From Gilvimarinus xylanilyticus (lineage in GTDB: Bacteria > Pseudomonadota > Gammaproteobacteria > Pseudomonadales > Cellvibrionaceae): DNA of 64,000 nt. This document shows, one piece after another, positions 36,605 through 44,677 of this stretch. The DNA lies in NCBI RefSeq assembly GCF_024195295.1, contig NZ_JAMFTH010000001.1:1664518-1728517 (forward strand). The letters are read 5' to 3'. How positions within the stretch are numbered: position 1 is the first letter of the stretch; each line of letters starts with the position of its first letter. The notes below the pieces were generated by a model. It had not been told where the DNA came from. It saw nothing but the letters and a program-made list of their open reading frames with translations, and did not search any database. The translations under genes were made by a program, and so were the position numbers.

Positions 36605-37495
36605 CTACAACACCCACCACAAAATAAGCGGCAGGGTAAAAAAGGCGAGTCCAGTGGATGCCACCACCATAGCGGCCACCTCTTGCGGATCGCGCTGGTA
36701 GCGCAGCGCCAGCAAATAGGTAAAAACGGCCACCGGCATGGCCGACTGCAAGAGCACCACTCCGCGTTCGACGCCCTCAAGCCCCAGCCCCCAGGCAACG
36801 CCCCAGCCCACCAGCAGGCCGCCGCCAATGCGCAGTGAACTGTAAACGACACTGCCGCGCCAGCGCGTTACTTTTAAACGCCCCAGAGATACCCCGAGGG
36901 TAATCATCATCAAAGGAATCGCGAAACCACCCAGCAAATCGACGGTATTAATCACCCATTGGGGCAGCGCAATATCCATCAGCAATACCCACAGCCCCAC
37001 CACCATGGCCCACAGCACCGGCTGGCGCAACACCTGCGAAGCAGTAGCGCGCCAACTGCCCCCGCCGGCCACCAGAGTAATGCCGAAAGTAAAGGTGCTC
37101 ATCATCATGACCAAAAAGTACCCCAGCGCCAGTGCCAGGCCTTGATCACCAAAGGCAAACAGACACACGGGCAACCCCATATTGCCGTTATTGGGTAAGA
37201 TAAGCGGCGGCAAATACGTGGCCAAGGGCTTACCACTGCTGCGCAAAATGAGCGCACCCATGACACCAGTTAAAAAGATGATTAGCGCCGCCGCCAGGGC
37301 CACGCGCGAAATGCTGGCAAGCTCCACCTCGGTCTGCGCCAGGGACGCCACAATCAAGCAAGGAGTGCCGATGTTCATGACCAGGCGGCCAATAAAATCC
37401 GAGGGGTAGTCGGCTCCACTTTTAGCCCACACCACACCAATCGCAGTGGCAATAAACACCGGCGCCAACACAGGCAACAAGGTAAGCAGTAACAT
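36605..37495 (-). CDS. AEC-family membrane transporter
   Basis: About 296 residues, start placed at ATG 37493-37495 (MLLLTLLPVLAPVFIATAIG); the frame is open to 37552. About ten membrane helices in two halves, with the auxin-efflux-carrier family features PNNGNMGLPVCLFAFGDQGLAL and the ITLGVSLGRLKV segment. AEC proteins in bacteria export or import small organic acids such as malonate or malate. No specific substrate can be assigned. The gap to purU is 63 bp, so the two may be cotranscribed. Confidence 0.85.
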   Translation of the reverse strand: MLLLTLLPVLAPVFIATAIGVVWAKSGADYPSDFIGRLVMNIGTPCLIVASLAQTEVELASISRVALAAALIIFLTGVMGALILRSSGKPLATYLPPLILPNNGNMGLPVCLFAFGDQGLALALGYFLVMMMSTFTFGITLVAGGGSWRATASQVLRQPVLWAMVVGLWVLLMDIALPQWVINTVDLLGGFAIPLMMITLGVSLGRLKVTRWRGSVVYSSLRIGGGLLVGWGVAWGLGLEGVERGVVLLQSAMPVAVFTYLLALRYQRDPQEVAAMVVASTGLAFFTLPLILWWVL

Positions 37496-37639
37496 AGGGA
37501 GTGCACTGGTTAAAATCTGAAGGTTGAGACAATGGTAGCATGCCGGGCGCAAACTCCGTCGTCAGAGCCCGAGCCTTTTGGGTCGAATTCCCCTACAATA
37601 ACCTCACCCACGTAATAAACCACAGGAAGCTGCCGAATA

Positions 37640-38467
37640 ATGAAATGCACACTGTCCTACCTTGCTGGCCTAATGACACTGGTTTTAGGGACATCTGCTC
37701 CGGCCTGGGCCCAAGACCCCACCGTGCAACTCAAACTGGGCGCATTTGCGCAAACCACCGATGCCACAGTGTCGTCGGGCAATGATACTGGCGGCACCGA
37801 CCTTAGCCTACAAACGCTAGGGCACGACGACTCGCAAACCAATTTCTGGGTGAGCGGCAAATGGCAATTTGCCGAGCGCTGGCAGTTGTGGGGCAATATT
37901 TCGCAGTTCGACAGCGAGGGCAGCGTTGACGAGAACTTCTACTTTGAATTCGGTGACTTGGATATCCCCGCGGACATCGATTCGGTCGAGGGCGAGCTGA
38001 ATATAGATTCTACCTTCAACGCCGATCTTTATATCGTCAACCTAGGCTACGAGCTCTACCAATCCCCGGCGCTTAAAATTGATGCAGGCCTGGGGATTCA
38101 TGTGGTGGAGTTCGGCTTGAGTATGGACGTCGAACTACAGGCGAACGACCGCACCGAATCACTGGGCTCGGAATCGAGCGAAGTCACCGCCCCGCTCCCC
38201 AACATTGTGCTTTTTGGCCAATGGAACATCACCGAGCGTATCGAAGCCTCCACCACTCTCGGCTGGCTGTCGCTTAACTACGACGACTATGATGGCGAAC
38301 TGACCGCGCTGGAGCTGGAAATTGATTACGCCCTCACCGATCACTTTGGTATCGGGGCGGGTTACCGCTATATCGATTACGGCGTAACCAAGCACGGCGA
38401 GCGTTTGACCAGCTCGTTCGACAGTTTATTTGAGGGCCCCACGGTCTACGCGGTGATGCGGTTTTAA
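37640..38467 (+). CDS. outer-membrane beta-barrel protein
   Basis: A 275-residue protein with a signal peptide (cleavage near AWA-QD, residue 24) and a series of amphipathic strands: NFWVSGKWQFAERWQLWGNISQF, YIVNLGYELYQS, ALKIDAGLGIHVVEFGLSM, and IEASTTLGWLSLNYDDYDG. It ends with TVYAVMRF, a terminal Phe typical of proteins assembled by the BAM complex. Between the strands it is very acidic (for example FEFGDLDIPADIDSVEGELNIDS, shown in part). Probably an OmpW/OprF-like 10-12 strand barrel; function unknown. Confidence 0.8.
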   Translation: MKCTLSYLAGLMTLVLGTSAPAWAQDPTVQLKLGAFAQTTDATVSSGNDTGGTDLSLQTLGHDDSQTNFWVSGKWQFAERWQLWGNISQFDSEGSVDENFYFEFGDLDIPADIDSVEGELNIDSTFNADLYIVNLGYELYQSPALKIDAGLGIHVVEFGLSMDVELQANDRTESLGSESSEVTAPLPNIVLFGQWNITERIEASTTLGWLSLNYDDYDGELTALELEIDYALTDHFGIGAGYRYIDYGVTKHGERLTSSFDSLFEGPTVYAVMRF

Positions 38468-38542
38468 GGGAGCTTCAGGCTCGGTCAGAGTCCAATTGAT
38501 TCTGCCGAATAAGCAAGGTCGCTGTCATAAAAATTTATTCTA

Positions 38543-38567
38543 ATCCGGGGGATTTCAACCCCCGGAT
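38543..38567. terminator. strong hairpin downstream of the barrel gene
   Basis: ATCCGGGGG and CCCCCGGAT form a perfect 9-bp stem with a 7-nt loop, 76 bp after the barrel gene. There is no T tract on the plus strand, so terminator function is uncertain. Confidence 0.45.
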
Positions 38568-38633
38568 GCTTCTCGCCAGCGCGACACGGGCGCTCGAAGT
38601 TAGTGGCCACCAACTTAACCGGATACTCACACC

Positions 38634-38642
38634 TTATCCACA
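38634..38642 (+). promoter_or_regulatory. DnaA box
   Basis: TTATCCACA, an exact match to the high-affinity DnaA box, lies upstream of nrdAB. In E. coli DnaA binds the nrdAB promoter and links deoxynucleotide supply to replication initiation; the same role is inferred here. Confidence 0.6.
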
Positions 38643-38712
38643 GCTTGCCGGCAAACTTCTGCACTTGCATTCGCTCTAAAACCGCATTATCTTGTATCCC
38701 GCTTCAACAAAA

Positions 38713-38759
38713 CACCCATATATAGGGTTTCGCACTCCAAAGCCCACACATGATAGTGG
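38713..38759 (+). promoter_or_regulatory. nrdA: paired NrdR-like boxes upstream of nrdAB
   Basis: CACCCATATATAGGGT (38713-38728) and CCACACATGATAGTGG (38744-38759) resemble the 16-bp NrdR box (acaCwAtATaTwGtgt). The first matches the core well; the second matches the outer CAC/GTG arms. Their centres are 31 bp apart, the spacing seen for paired NrdR boxes in other bacteria. NrdR represses ribonucleotide reductase genes when dATP is high. Confidence 0.6.
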
Positions 38760-38828
38760 CTTGCAAAACGCGCGCAACGAAGCATTTTTTACGTATTTTC
38801 GGCTCTGATCCGGCGCACTTGGCGTCGT

Positions 38829-38875
38829 GTTAGCGCCCGCTGGGGGACGAGCAGCCTTTGCTCGGTCCCGCTAAC
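38829..38875 (+). other. structured RNA leader candidate before nrdA
   Basis: GTTAGCG (38829-38835) pairs with CGCTAAC (38869-38875). Inside, GGGAC-GAGCA pairs with TGCTC-GTCCC with one bulged G and a GCCTT loop. If transcribed, the nrdA leader would carry a long two-tier hairpin. I do not recognise it as a known riboswitch. Confidence 0.35.
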
Positions 38876-39030
38876 CAGCCCCAGATCCGATGTACCCTTC
38901 CCCCGTCGTCGGGGTGAAGCGCTGTAACCATTGCTACTTTTACGTACAAACAAAAACAGGCCCACCCAGGCATCCCGCCTGAGGCACCGGCCATTGTGAA
39001 TTTCGACAGGGAACCTTCGCGGAGAACTTA

Positions 39031-41958
39031 ATGTATACAGAAACTGACCAGCCTCAAGTCGCCCAGCCCCAAGCCGGCTCGCCCTCTAGCAGCAAGCACG
39101 ACCTTGAAGCCACCGCCCCCGGCCAATTGCGGGTTATCAAACGCAATGGCACCGTGGTTCCCTTTGATATCAGCAAAATTGCGGTGGCCATGACCAAAGC
39201 GTTTCTGGCCGTGGAAGGCGGCACTGCAGCGGCCTCCAGCCGGGTTCACGAAACCGTGGACAACCTGACCAAGCAAATTACCGCGACCTTTAAGCGCCGC
39301 ATGCCCTCAGGCGGCACCGTACACATTGAAGATATTCAAGACCAGGTAGAGTTGATTCTGATGCGCTCGGGCGAACACAAAGTCGCCCGCGATTACGTAC
39401 TCTACCGCGAAGAGCACGCCCGCTTGCGCGCGGCCGAGACCAGCCCCGCTGCGCAAGAAGTCGCCGCCGACCCGGAATACCCCACCGTACAAATCACCTT
39501 GGACGACGGCAGCACCGCGCCTTTGGATATGGCCCGGGTACGCACCATTGTCAGCGAGGCCTGTGAAGGACTGGAAGACGTCAATGAGCGCGCCATTCTC
39601 GACGAAGCCATGCGCAATCTCTACGACGGCGTGTCACTGCACGATGTAAACACCTCGCTGGTGATCACCGCCCGCACTCTGGTAGAGAAAGAGCCCAACT
39701 ACAGCTACGCTACCGCCCGCCTGCTAATGGACAAGCTGCGCGCCGAGGCCCTGGGCTTTTTGGGCATTGCCGAGGCCGCCACTCAGGCCGAGATGCACAC
39801 CTACTACGCCCGCGCCCTGCCCGCCTATGTCCGCAAAGGCGTCGAGCTGGAATTGCTGGACCCCGAACTGCTTAATTTTGATCTGGAAAAACTGGGCAAT
39901 GCCCTCTTGGCCGAGCGCGATTTGCAGTTCACCTATCTGGGGCTGCAAACCCTGTACGACCGCTACTTTATTCACAGCAACGACGTGCGCATCGAACTGC
40001 CCCAGGTGTTCTTTATGCGTGTCGCCATGGGCCTGGCGGTTGAAGAAGACAACCGCGAAGAGCGTGCGATTGAGTTCTACAAGCTGCTCAGCTCGTTTGA
40101 TTACATGAGCTCGACTCCAACCCTGTTTAACGCCGGCACCCTACGCCCGCAGTTGTCGTCTTGCTACCTGACCACCGTGCCCGATCACCTGCACGGCATT
40201 TATGGCGCGATGCAAGACAACGCCATGCTGAGCAAATTTGCCGGCGGCCTGGGTAACGACTGGACCCCGGTGCGTTCGCTGGGCGCCTACATTAAAGGCA
40301 CCAACGGCCGCTCTCAGGGCGTTGTCCCCTTCCTAAAAGTGGCCAACGATACCGCCGTTGCGGTAAACCAGGGCGGCAAGCGCAAAGGCGCTGTCTGTGC
40401 CTACCTGGAAACCTGGCACCTGGATATTGAAGAGTTTCTGGAGCTGCGTAAAAACACCGGTGACGACCGCCGCCGCACCCACGACATGAACACCGCCAAC
40501 TGGGTCCCCGACCTGTTTATGAAGCGCGTGTTTGAGGACAAAGACTGGACCCTGTTCTCGCCCAACGACGTGCCCGATTTGCACGATCTGTACGGCGCCG
40601 AGTTCGAAGCCCGCTACACCCACTACGAGCAACTGGCCGCCGAAGGCAAACTGAAACTTCACAAAACGCTTAAAGCGGTTGATCTGTGGCGCAAAATGCT
40701 GGGTATGCTGTTTGAAACCGGCCACCCCTGGATCACCTTTAAAGACGCCTGTAACCTGCGCAGCCCGCAGCAGCACGTAGGCGTGGTGCACTCGTCTAAC
40801 CTGTGTACCGAAATTACCCTGAACACCAAGGCGAATGAAGAAATTGCCGTGTGTAACCTGGGCTCGGTCAACCTGGCGCAACACATCGTAGACGGCCAGC
40901 TGGATCGCGAAAAACTCGCTACCACAATCAAAACCGCTATCCGCATGCTGGATAACGTGATCGATATTAACTACTACTCGGTGGATACGGCGCGCGCCTC
41001 TAACCTGCGTCACCGTCCCATCGGTTTAGGGGTAATGGGTTTTCAGGATGCACTTTACGCCCAACACATTGCCTACGGCTCGCCCGAGGCGGTGGAGTTT
41101 GCCGACGTGTCAATGGAGGCGATCAGCTACCACGCCATCGAAGAGTCTTCTAACCTGGCCGCCGAGCGCGGCCGCTACAGCACCTTTGAAGGCTCGCTGT
41201 GGAGCAAAGGTCAGCTGCCCATCGACTCGATTGATATTCTGGCAAAAGAGCGCGGCCTGGACTACTTGCAGCAAGACCGCACTCAACGTCTGGACTGGGA
41301 CACTTTGCGCGAAAAAGTTAAGTCGCAAGGTATGCGCAACTCCAACGTGATGGCCATTGCGCCTACCGCGACCATTGCCAATATTACCGGGGTTAGCCAG
41401 TCCATTGAGCCGACCTACCAGAACCTCTACGTTAAATCGAACCTGTCGGGCGAGTTCACCGTGGTGAATCCCTCACTGGTACGCGACTTAAAAGCCCACG
41501 GCCTGTGGGACAGCGTGATGGTCAACGACCTCAAATATTACGAGGGCTCGCTGCAGAAAATTGACCGCATCCCCGCGGCCATTAAGCAGCAGTACGCCAC
41601 CGCCTTTGAAGTGGAGCCGCGCTGGATTGTCGAGGCCGCCAGCCGCCGTCAGAAGTGGATTGACCAGGCCCAGAGCCTGAACCTCTACATCGCCGGCGCC
41701 AATGGTAAAAAGCTGGATGTGACCTATCGCATGGCCTGGTTCCAGGGGTTAAAAACCACCTATTACCTGCGCGCCCTGGCCGCCACCACCACCGAGAAAT
41801 CCACCATTGATACCGGCTCACTGAACGCGGTATCGGCGGGCGGCGGTTCGGCGCCCTCGGCGGCGGCCCCGGCAGCCAGCGCAAGTGCCGAGCCCCAGGC
41901 CGCGCCTGTGCCCCAGGCATGCTCGCTGGACGACCCCGACTGCGAAGCCTGTCAGTAA
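39031..41958 (+). CDS. nrdA: class Ia ribonucleotide reductase alpha subunit, two ATP cones
   Basis: A 975-residue enzyme reducing ribonucleoside diphosphates. Two N-terminal ATP-cone domains (about 32-125 and 150-240) are visible; the first, LRVIKRNGTVVPFDISKI, has the standard start. The catalytic domain contains SSCYLTT (redox Cys378), the conserved NLCTEITLNT with the thiyl-radical region, and PTATIANITGVSQSIEP. The C-terminal tail ends in a Cys-x-x-Cys pair (DCEACQ) for thioredoxin/glutaredoxin turnover, after an Ala/Pro linker. Double cones are typical of Pseudomonas-type NrdA and bind dATP/ATP for allosteric control. Confidence 0.97.
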   Translation: MYTETDQPQVAQPQAGSPSSSKHDLEATAPGQLRVIKRNGTVVPFDISKIAVAMTKAFLAVEGGTAAASSRVHETVDNLTKQITATFKRRMPSGGTVHIEDIQDQVELILMRSGEHKVARDYVLYREEHARLRAAETSPAAQEVAADPEYPTVQITLDDGSTAPLDMARVRTIVSEACEGLEDVNERAILDEAMRNLYDGVSLHDVNTSLVITARTLVEKEPNYSYATARLLMDKLRAEALGFLGIAEAATQAEMHTYYARALPAYVRKGVELELLDPELLNFDLEKLGNALLAERDLQFTYLGLQTLYDRYFIHSNDVRIELPQVFFMRVAMGLAVEEDNREERAIEFYKLLSSFDYMSSTPTLFNAGTLRPQLSSCYLTTVPDHLHGIYGAMQDNAMLSKFAGGLGNDWTPVRSLGAYIKGTNGRSQGVVPFLKVANDTAVAVNQGGKRKGAVCAYLETWHLDIEEFLELRKNTGDDRRRTHDMNTANWVPDLFMKRVFEDKDWTLFSPNDVPDLHDLYGAEFEARYTHYEQLAAEGKLKLHKTLKAVDLWRKMLGMLFETGHPWITFKDACNLRSPQQHVGVVHSSNLCTEITLNTKANEEIAVCNLGSVNLAQHIVDGQLDREKLATTIKTAIRMLDNVIDINYYSVDTARASNLRHRPIGLGVMGFQDALYAQHIAYGSPEAVEFADVSMEAISYHAIEESSNLAAERGRYSTFEGSLWSKGQLPIDSIDILAKERGLDYLQQDRTQRLDWDTLREKVKSQGMRNSNVMAIAPTATIANITGVSQSIEPTYQNLYVKSNLSGEFTVVNPSLVRDLKAHGLWDSVMVNDLKYYEGSLQKIDRIPAAIKQQYATAFEVEPRWIVEAASRRQKWIDQAQSLNLYIAGANGKKLDVTYRMAWFQGLKTTYYLRALAATTTEKSTIDTGSLNAVSAGGGSAPSAAAPAASASAEPQAAPVPQACSLDDPDCEACQ

Positions 41959-41966
41959 TTTAGCGA

Positions 41967-41986
41967 CCGCCCGGTGCGCCGGGCGG
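41967..41986 (+). other. intercistronic hairpin between nrdA and nrdB
   Basis: CCGCCCGG, loop TGCG, CCGGGCGG: a perfect 8-bp stem 9 bp after the nrdA stop with no T tract. It may protect the upstream mRNA or tune the nrdA:nrdB ratio rather than terminate. Confidence 0.5.
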
Positions 41987-42017
41987 CACACTCACTCATT
42001 TAAAGGATACGCTTACC

Positions 42018-43241
42018 ATGCTGAGCTGGGACGATTTTAATACCGAAGAAGCAACTTCTGCCCCTCAACCTGCACCGGCTGCGCCCCCCAAAGCGCCGCA
42101 GCCCGAGTCAGCCGCTGCCAGCGAAAGCGCCGCAGCGCCTGAAACCGATGCGGTAAAAGCCGCGCGCGAAGCACTGGAAGAACTGGACGTGGCTCCAGGT
42201 CTGGAAGAGCTGGAAATGGGCGCTCAACGCATTGAGGTAGACGACAAGCGGATGATTAACTGCCGCGCTGACCTCAACCAGCTGGTGCCGTTTAAATACG
42301 ATTGGGCCTGGCAAAAATACCTGGACGGCTGTGCCAACCACTGGATGCCCCAGGAAGTGAACATGACCGCCGATATCGCCCTGTGGAAAAGCCAGGACGG
42401 TCTCACCGAAGACGAGCGCCGCATTGTTAAACGCTCACTGGGTTACTTCTCGACCGCCGATTCGCTGGTGGCAAACAACTTGGTGCTGGCCATTTACCGC
42501 CTGATCACCAACCCCGAGTGCCGTCAGTACATTCTGCGCCAGGCGTTTGAAGAGGCCATTCACACCCACGCTTACCAATACTGCATTGAGTCGCTGGGTA
42601 TGGACGAGGCGGAAATTTTTAACATGTACCGCGAGCTGCCCTCGGTAGCGGCTAAAGCCGCCTGGAGCCTGAAGCACACCCAAACCCTGGGCGACCCCAC
42701 TTTCACCACCGGCACTCCCGAAACCGATCAAGAGTTGCTGCGCAATCTAGTGGCCTTCTACGCCGTGACCGAAGGCATCTTCTTCTACTGTGGTTTCAGC
42801 CAAATTTTGTCCATGGGCCGTCGCAACAAAATGACCGGTGTTGCCGAGCAGTTCCAGTACATTCTGCGCGACGAGTCTATGCACCTGAACTTCGGCATTG
42901 ACGTCATCAACCAGATCAAGCTGGAAAACCCACACCTGTGGACCGAAGACTTCCAAAAAGAAGTCACCCAGATGATCGTAGAAGGCGCCGAGCTGGAAAT
43001 TCAGTACGCCCGCGACTCTATGCCCCGCGGCGTGCTGGGCATGAACGCCGCCAGCATGGAAGAGTATCTGCACTTTATCGCCAACCGCCGTTTGGCGCAG
43101 CTGGGCCTTAAAGAGCAATACCCGGGCGCACAGAACCCCTACCCCTGGATGAGCGAGATCATGGATTTGCGCAAAGAGAAAAACTTCTTTGAAACCCGCG
43201 TGATCGAGTATCAAACCGGTGGTGCCCTAAGCTGGGATTAA
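42018..43241 (+). CDS. nrdB: class Ia ribonucleotide reductase beta subunit
   Basis: A 407-residue ferritin-fold subunit that holds the diiron-tyrosyl radical. The metal ligands and radical Tyr are visible by motif: Glu179, His182 and Tyr186 in [29 protein letters not shown], and [11 protein letters not shown]. The first 45 residues are a disordered Ala/Pro/Glu-rich extension (about residues 12-45) before the conserved start, longer than in E. coli. The gene follows nrdA by 59 bp with an AAAGGA site, so the subunits are cotranscribed. Confidence 0.97.
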   Translation: MLSWDDFNTEEATSAPQPAPAAPPKAPQPESAAASESAAAPETDAVKAAREALEELDVAPGLEELEMGAQRIEVDDKRMINCRADLNQLVPFKYDWAWQKYLDGCANHWMPQEVNMTADIALWKSQDGLTEDERRIVKRSLGYFSTADSLVANNLVLAIYRLITNPECRQYILRQAFEEAIHTHAYQYCIESLGMDEAEIFNMYRELPSVAAKAAWSLKHTQTLGDPTFTTGTPETDQELLRNLVAFYAVTEGIFFYCGFSQILSMGRRNKMTGVAEQFQYILRDESMHLNFGIDVINQIKLENPHLWTEDFQKEVTQMIVEGAELEIQYARDSMPRGVLGMNAASMEEYLHFIANRRLAQLGLKEQYPGAQNPYPWMSEIMDLRKEKNFFETRVIEYQTGGALSWD

Positions 43242-43249
43242 ACCTCAAA

Positions 43250-43267
43250 GCGGCCCTGCGGGGCCGC
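43250..43267 (+). terminator. hairpin after nrdB
   Basis: GCGGCCC, loop TGCG, GGGCCGC, a perfect 7-bp stem 8 bp after the nrdB stop. No T tract follows, so it may be an mRNA-stabilising hairpin rather than a true terminator. Confidence 0.45.
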
Positions 43268-43285
43268 CCACATCCTTTACACGTT

Positions 43286-43504
43286 ATGAATAAAGTCAAC
43301 AAACTACCCGACCCAGACGAACTGCTGTTCACCCTTGACCAGTTAGAACAAACCACCGAGGTAATGGCCAAGGTTGTCAACCGCTTGAAGCATCAGCTGC
43401 AGCAATTACAGGCTGCGCCCCAAGCCTCTTCACAAGCAACGCCCGGTAACCCCGACAACACAAACAGCAAGCACCAACCTAAAGCCCGGCGCACGCTGCA
43501 CTAG
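43286..43504 (+). CDS. small coiled-coil protein after nrdB
   Basis: A 72-residue ORF, MNKVNKLPDPDELLFTLDQL at its start, with a predicted helix/coiled coil (about 8-42, heptads of Leu/Val) and a Gln/Ala/Asn/Pro-rich basic tail. I do not recognise a family. It is in the same direction 45 bp after nrdB and could be cotranscribed with it. The codon use resembles its neighbours and the frame has a clear ATG, but there is no strong ribosome site, so it is only a probable gene. Confidence 0.5.
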   Translation: MNKVNKLPDPDELLFTLDQLEQTTEVMAKVVNRLKHQLQQLQAAPQASSQATPGNPDNTNSKHQPKARRTLH

Positions 43505-43578
43505 CAGTAACTGTAAATCTGTCACATCTCATACCGTAATCCTCAAACCACTTCACCCCTTACCAATCAACAAATCCT

Positions 43579-43640
43579 GTCATCCCGCGCAGGCTGGATC
43601 TACAACACAACCGGAATTCTCGCCTACGCGAGAATGACAA
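43579..43640. repeat. REP-like palindromic element, copy 1
   Basis: Begins GTCATCCCGCGCAGG and ends CGCCTACGCGAGAATGACAA, with the inner segment ACACAACCGGAATTC shared with copy 2. The ends GTCAT/ATGAC are inverted. This is the pattern of dispersed intergenic palindromes common in gammaproteobacteria. Confidence 0.7.
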
Positions 43641-43702
43641 CAACCGGTTCTTTAGGATTTATCAGTAACGGCTATACTTGCCCAATCGCATCACGCACCA
43701 CC

Positions 43703-43837
43703 CCTCAAAGCCCACTCCTCACACAACCCGTAAATCCCGACATCCACACTCCAACCTTTAACTCCCGTGATTCCACACCACCCTCTTAAATCCCGTCATT
43801 CCACACACCCTTTTAAATCCCGTCATCCCCGCGCAGG
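43703..43837. repeat. degenerate 27-bp tandem repeat
   Basis: Units start at 43703, 43730, 43757, 43784 and 43811, an exact 27-bp period. The core is TTAAATCCCGTCATTCCACAC in the best unit (43784, shown in part) and diverges in the earlier units. The last unit continues directly into palindromic element copy 2, whose GTCATCCC start has the same sequence as the repeat core. Confidence 0.65.
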
Positions 43838-43885
43838 CGGGGATCTATAGCACAACCGGAATTCCCGCCTACGCGAGAATGACAA
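43822..43885. repeat. REP-like palindromic element, copy 2
   Basis: Begins GTCATCCCCGCGCAGGCGGG and ends CGCCTACGCGAGAATGACAA. It is longer-stemmed than copy 1, with CCCCGC/GCGGGG inverted arms at the start. It ends about 60 bp before the lapG start codon. Confidence 0.7.
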
Positions 43886-43945
43886 TAAACCCGCATAAGT
43901 AACTGCTATACTCGCTCAATGGCATTATCACTAAGACAATAACCC

Positions 43946-44641
43946 TTGAGCTGGCAGCATTCCCTTAACTTTACCGCCACGTTAAGCCGACTCAGTTTCA
44001 GAGTACGGCCTTTCCTGCTATGCCTTGCCTGTATGTTAATGCTCTCGGGCTTAAGCCCTCTCGCACTGCAGCAATCCAAGCTCGAAGCGCAAATGCAAAG
44101 TCGTTACGGCGAAGACGGCCAAGCCTATCTAAACGCCTGGTTTCGCTTGCTGGACGAACAACTAGACAGTGAAATAAACGAGCAACTGGAACAAGTAAAC
44201 CGCTTCTTTAATCTCGGCATCACCTTCAGCGATGACCGCTTACTCTGGAAACAAAAAGACTACTGGGCCACCCCCCTGCAAACCATGGGCACACGCGGGG
44301 GCGATTGCGAAGATTTCAGCATCGCCAAGTATTTCTCGCTGCTGGAGTTGGGAATACCCGCCGACAAGCTGCGCTTGATTTACGTGCGCGCTAAAACCCC
44401 AGGCCGGGTGCAAGCCCATATGGTATTGGGGTATTTCCCCTCACCCAACGCCGAACCCCTGCTGCTGGATAACCTTAACCCCAACATTTTACCCGCCAGC
44501 GAGCGCCCGGATTTAACCCCGGTGTTTAGCTTTAACAGCCAGGGCCTGTGGCTGGGCGGCACCAAGTCCGAGTCCGACCCCACCTCTCGCCTGTCGCGCT
44601 GGCGGGATGTGTTACAACGTATGCACGACGAAGGGTTTTAA
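43946..44641 (+). CDS. lapG: LapG-type transglutaminase-like periplasmic cysteine protease
   Basis: A 231-residue protease that cuts the N-terminal region of LapA-type adhesins. An N-terminal membrane/signal segment (about 20-40) is followed by the BTLCP fold with catalytic Cys121 (RGGDCEDFSIAKYFSLLELG), His158 (AHMVLGY) and Asp175 (LLLDNLN). The start is TTG 43946, because a stop lies just upstream and the next ATG would remove the basic part of the signal. It precedes lapD by 36 bp. Its target is probably the adhesin at 47033-56359, which has a Pro-Ala-Ala-Gly site. Confidence 0.93.
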   Translation: MSWQHSLNFTATLSRLSFRVRPFLLCLACMLMLSGLSPLALQQSKLEAQMQSRYGEDGQAYLNAWFRLLDEQLDSEINEQLEQVNRFFNLGITFSDDRLLWKQKDYWATPLQTMGTRGGDCEDFSIAKYFSLLELGIPADKLRLIYVRAKTPGRVQAHMVLGYFPSPNAEPLLLDNLNPNILPASERPDLTPVFSFNSQGLWLGGTKSESDPTSRLSRWRDVLQRMHDEGF

Positions 44642-44677
44642 CATGAACACGCTTTGCACCACACGAGGTATTCGCTC

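Larger units (their letters stand above)
38468..39030. promoter_or_regulatory. 563-bp nrdA upstream region
   Basis: No credible gene. From left to right it holds a strong hairpin (38543-38567), a perfect DnaA box (38634-38642), two NrdR-like boxes (38713-38728 and 38744-38759), a large hairpin (38829-38875), a smaller CCCCG/CGGGG hairpin near 38900, and a ribosome site before ATG 39031. I could not assign a confident -35/-10 promoter. Confidence 0.65.
43505..43945. repeat. 441-bp repeat-rich spacer before lapG
   Basis: No gene found. It holds two dispersed palindromic elements (43579-43640 and 43822-43885) and a degenerate 27-bp tandem array (43703-43837) that runs into the second element. 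A TATACT sequence follows each element (43673-43678 and 43907-43912); the second could be the lapG -10 box. Confidence 0.7.

Noticed and set aside
43703..43837. Possible CRISPR array
   Set aside because: The 27-bp units are contiguous with no unique spacers and are degenerate, so it is a tandem repeat.
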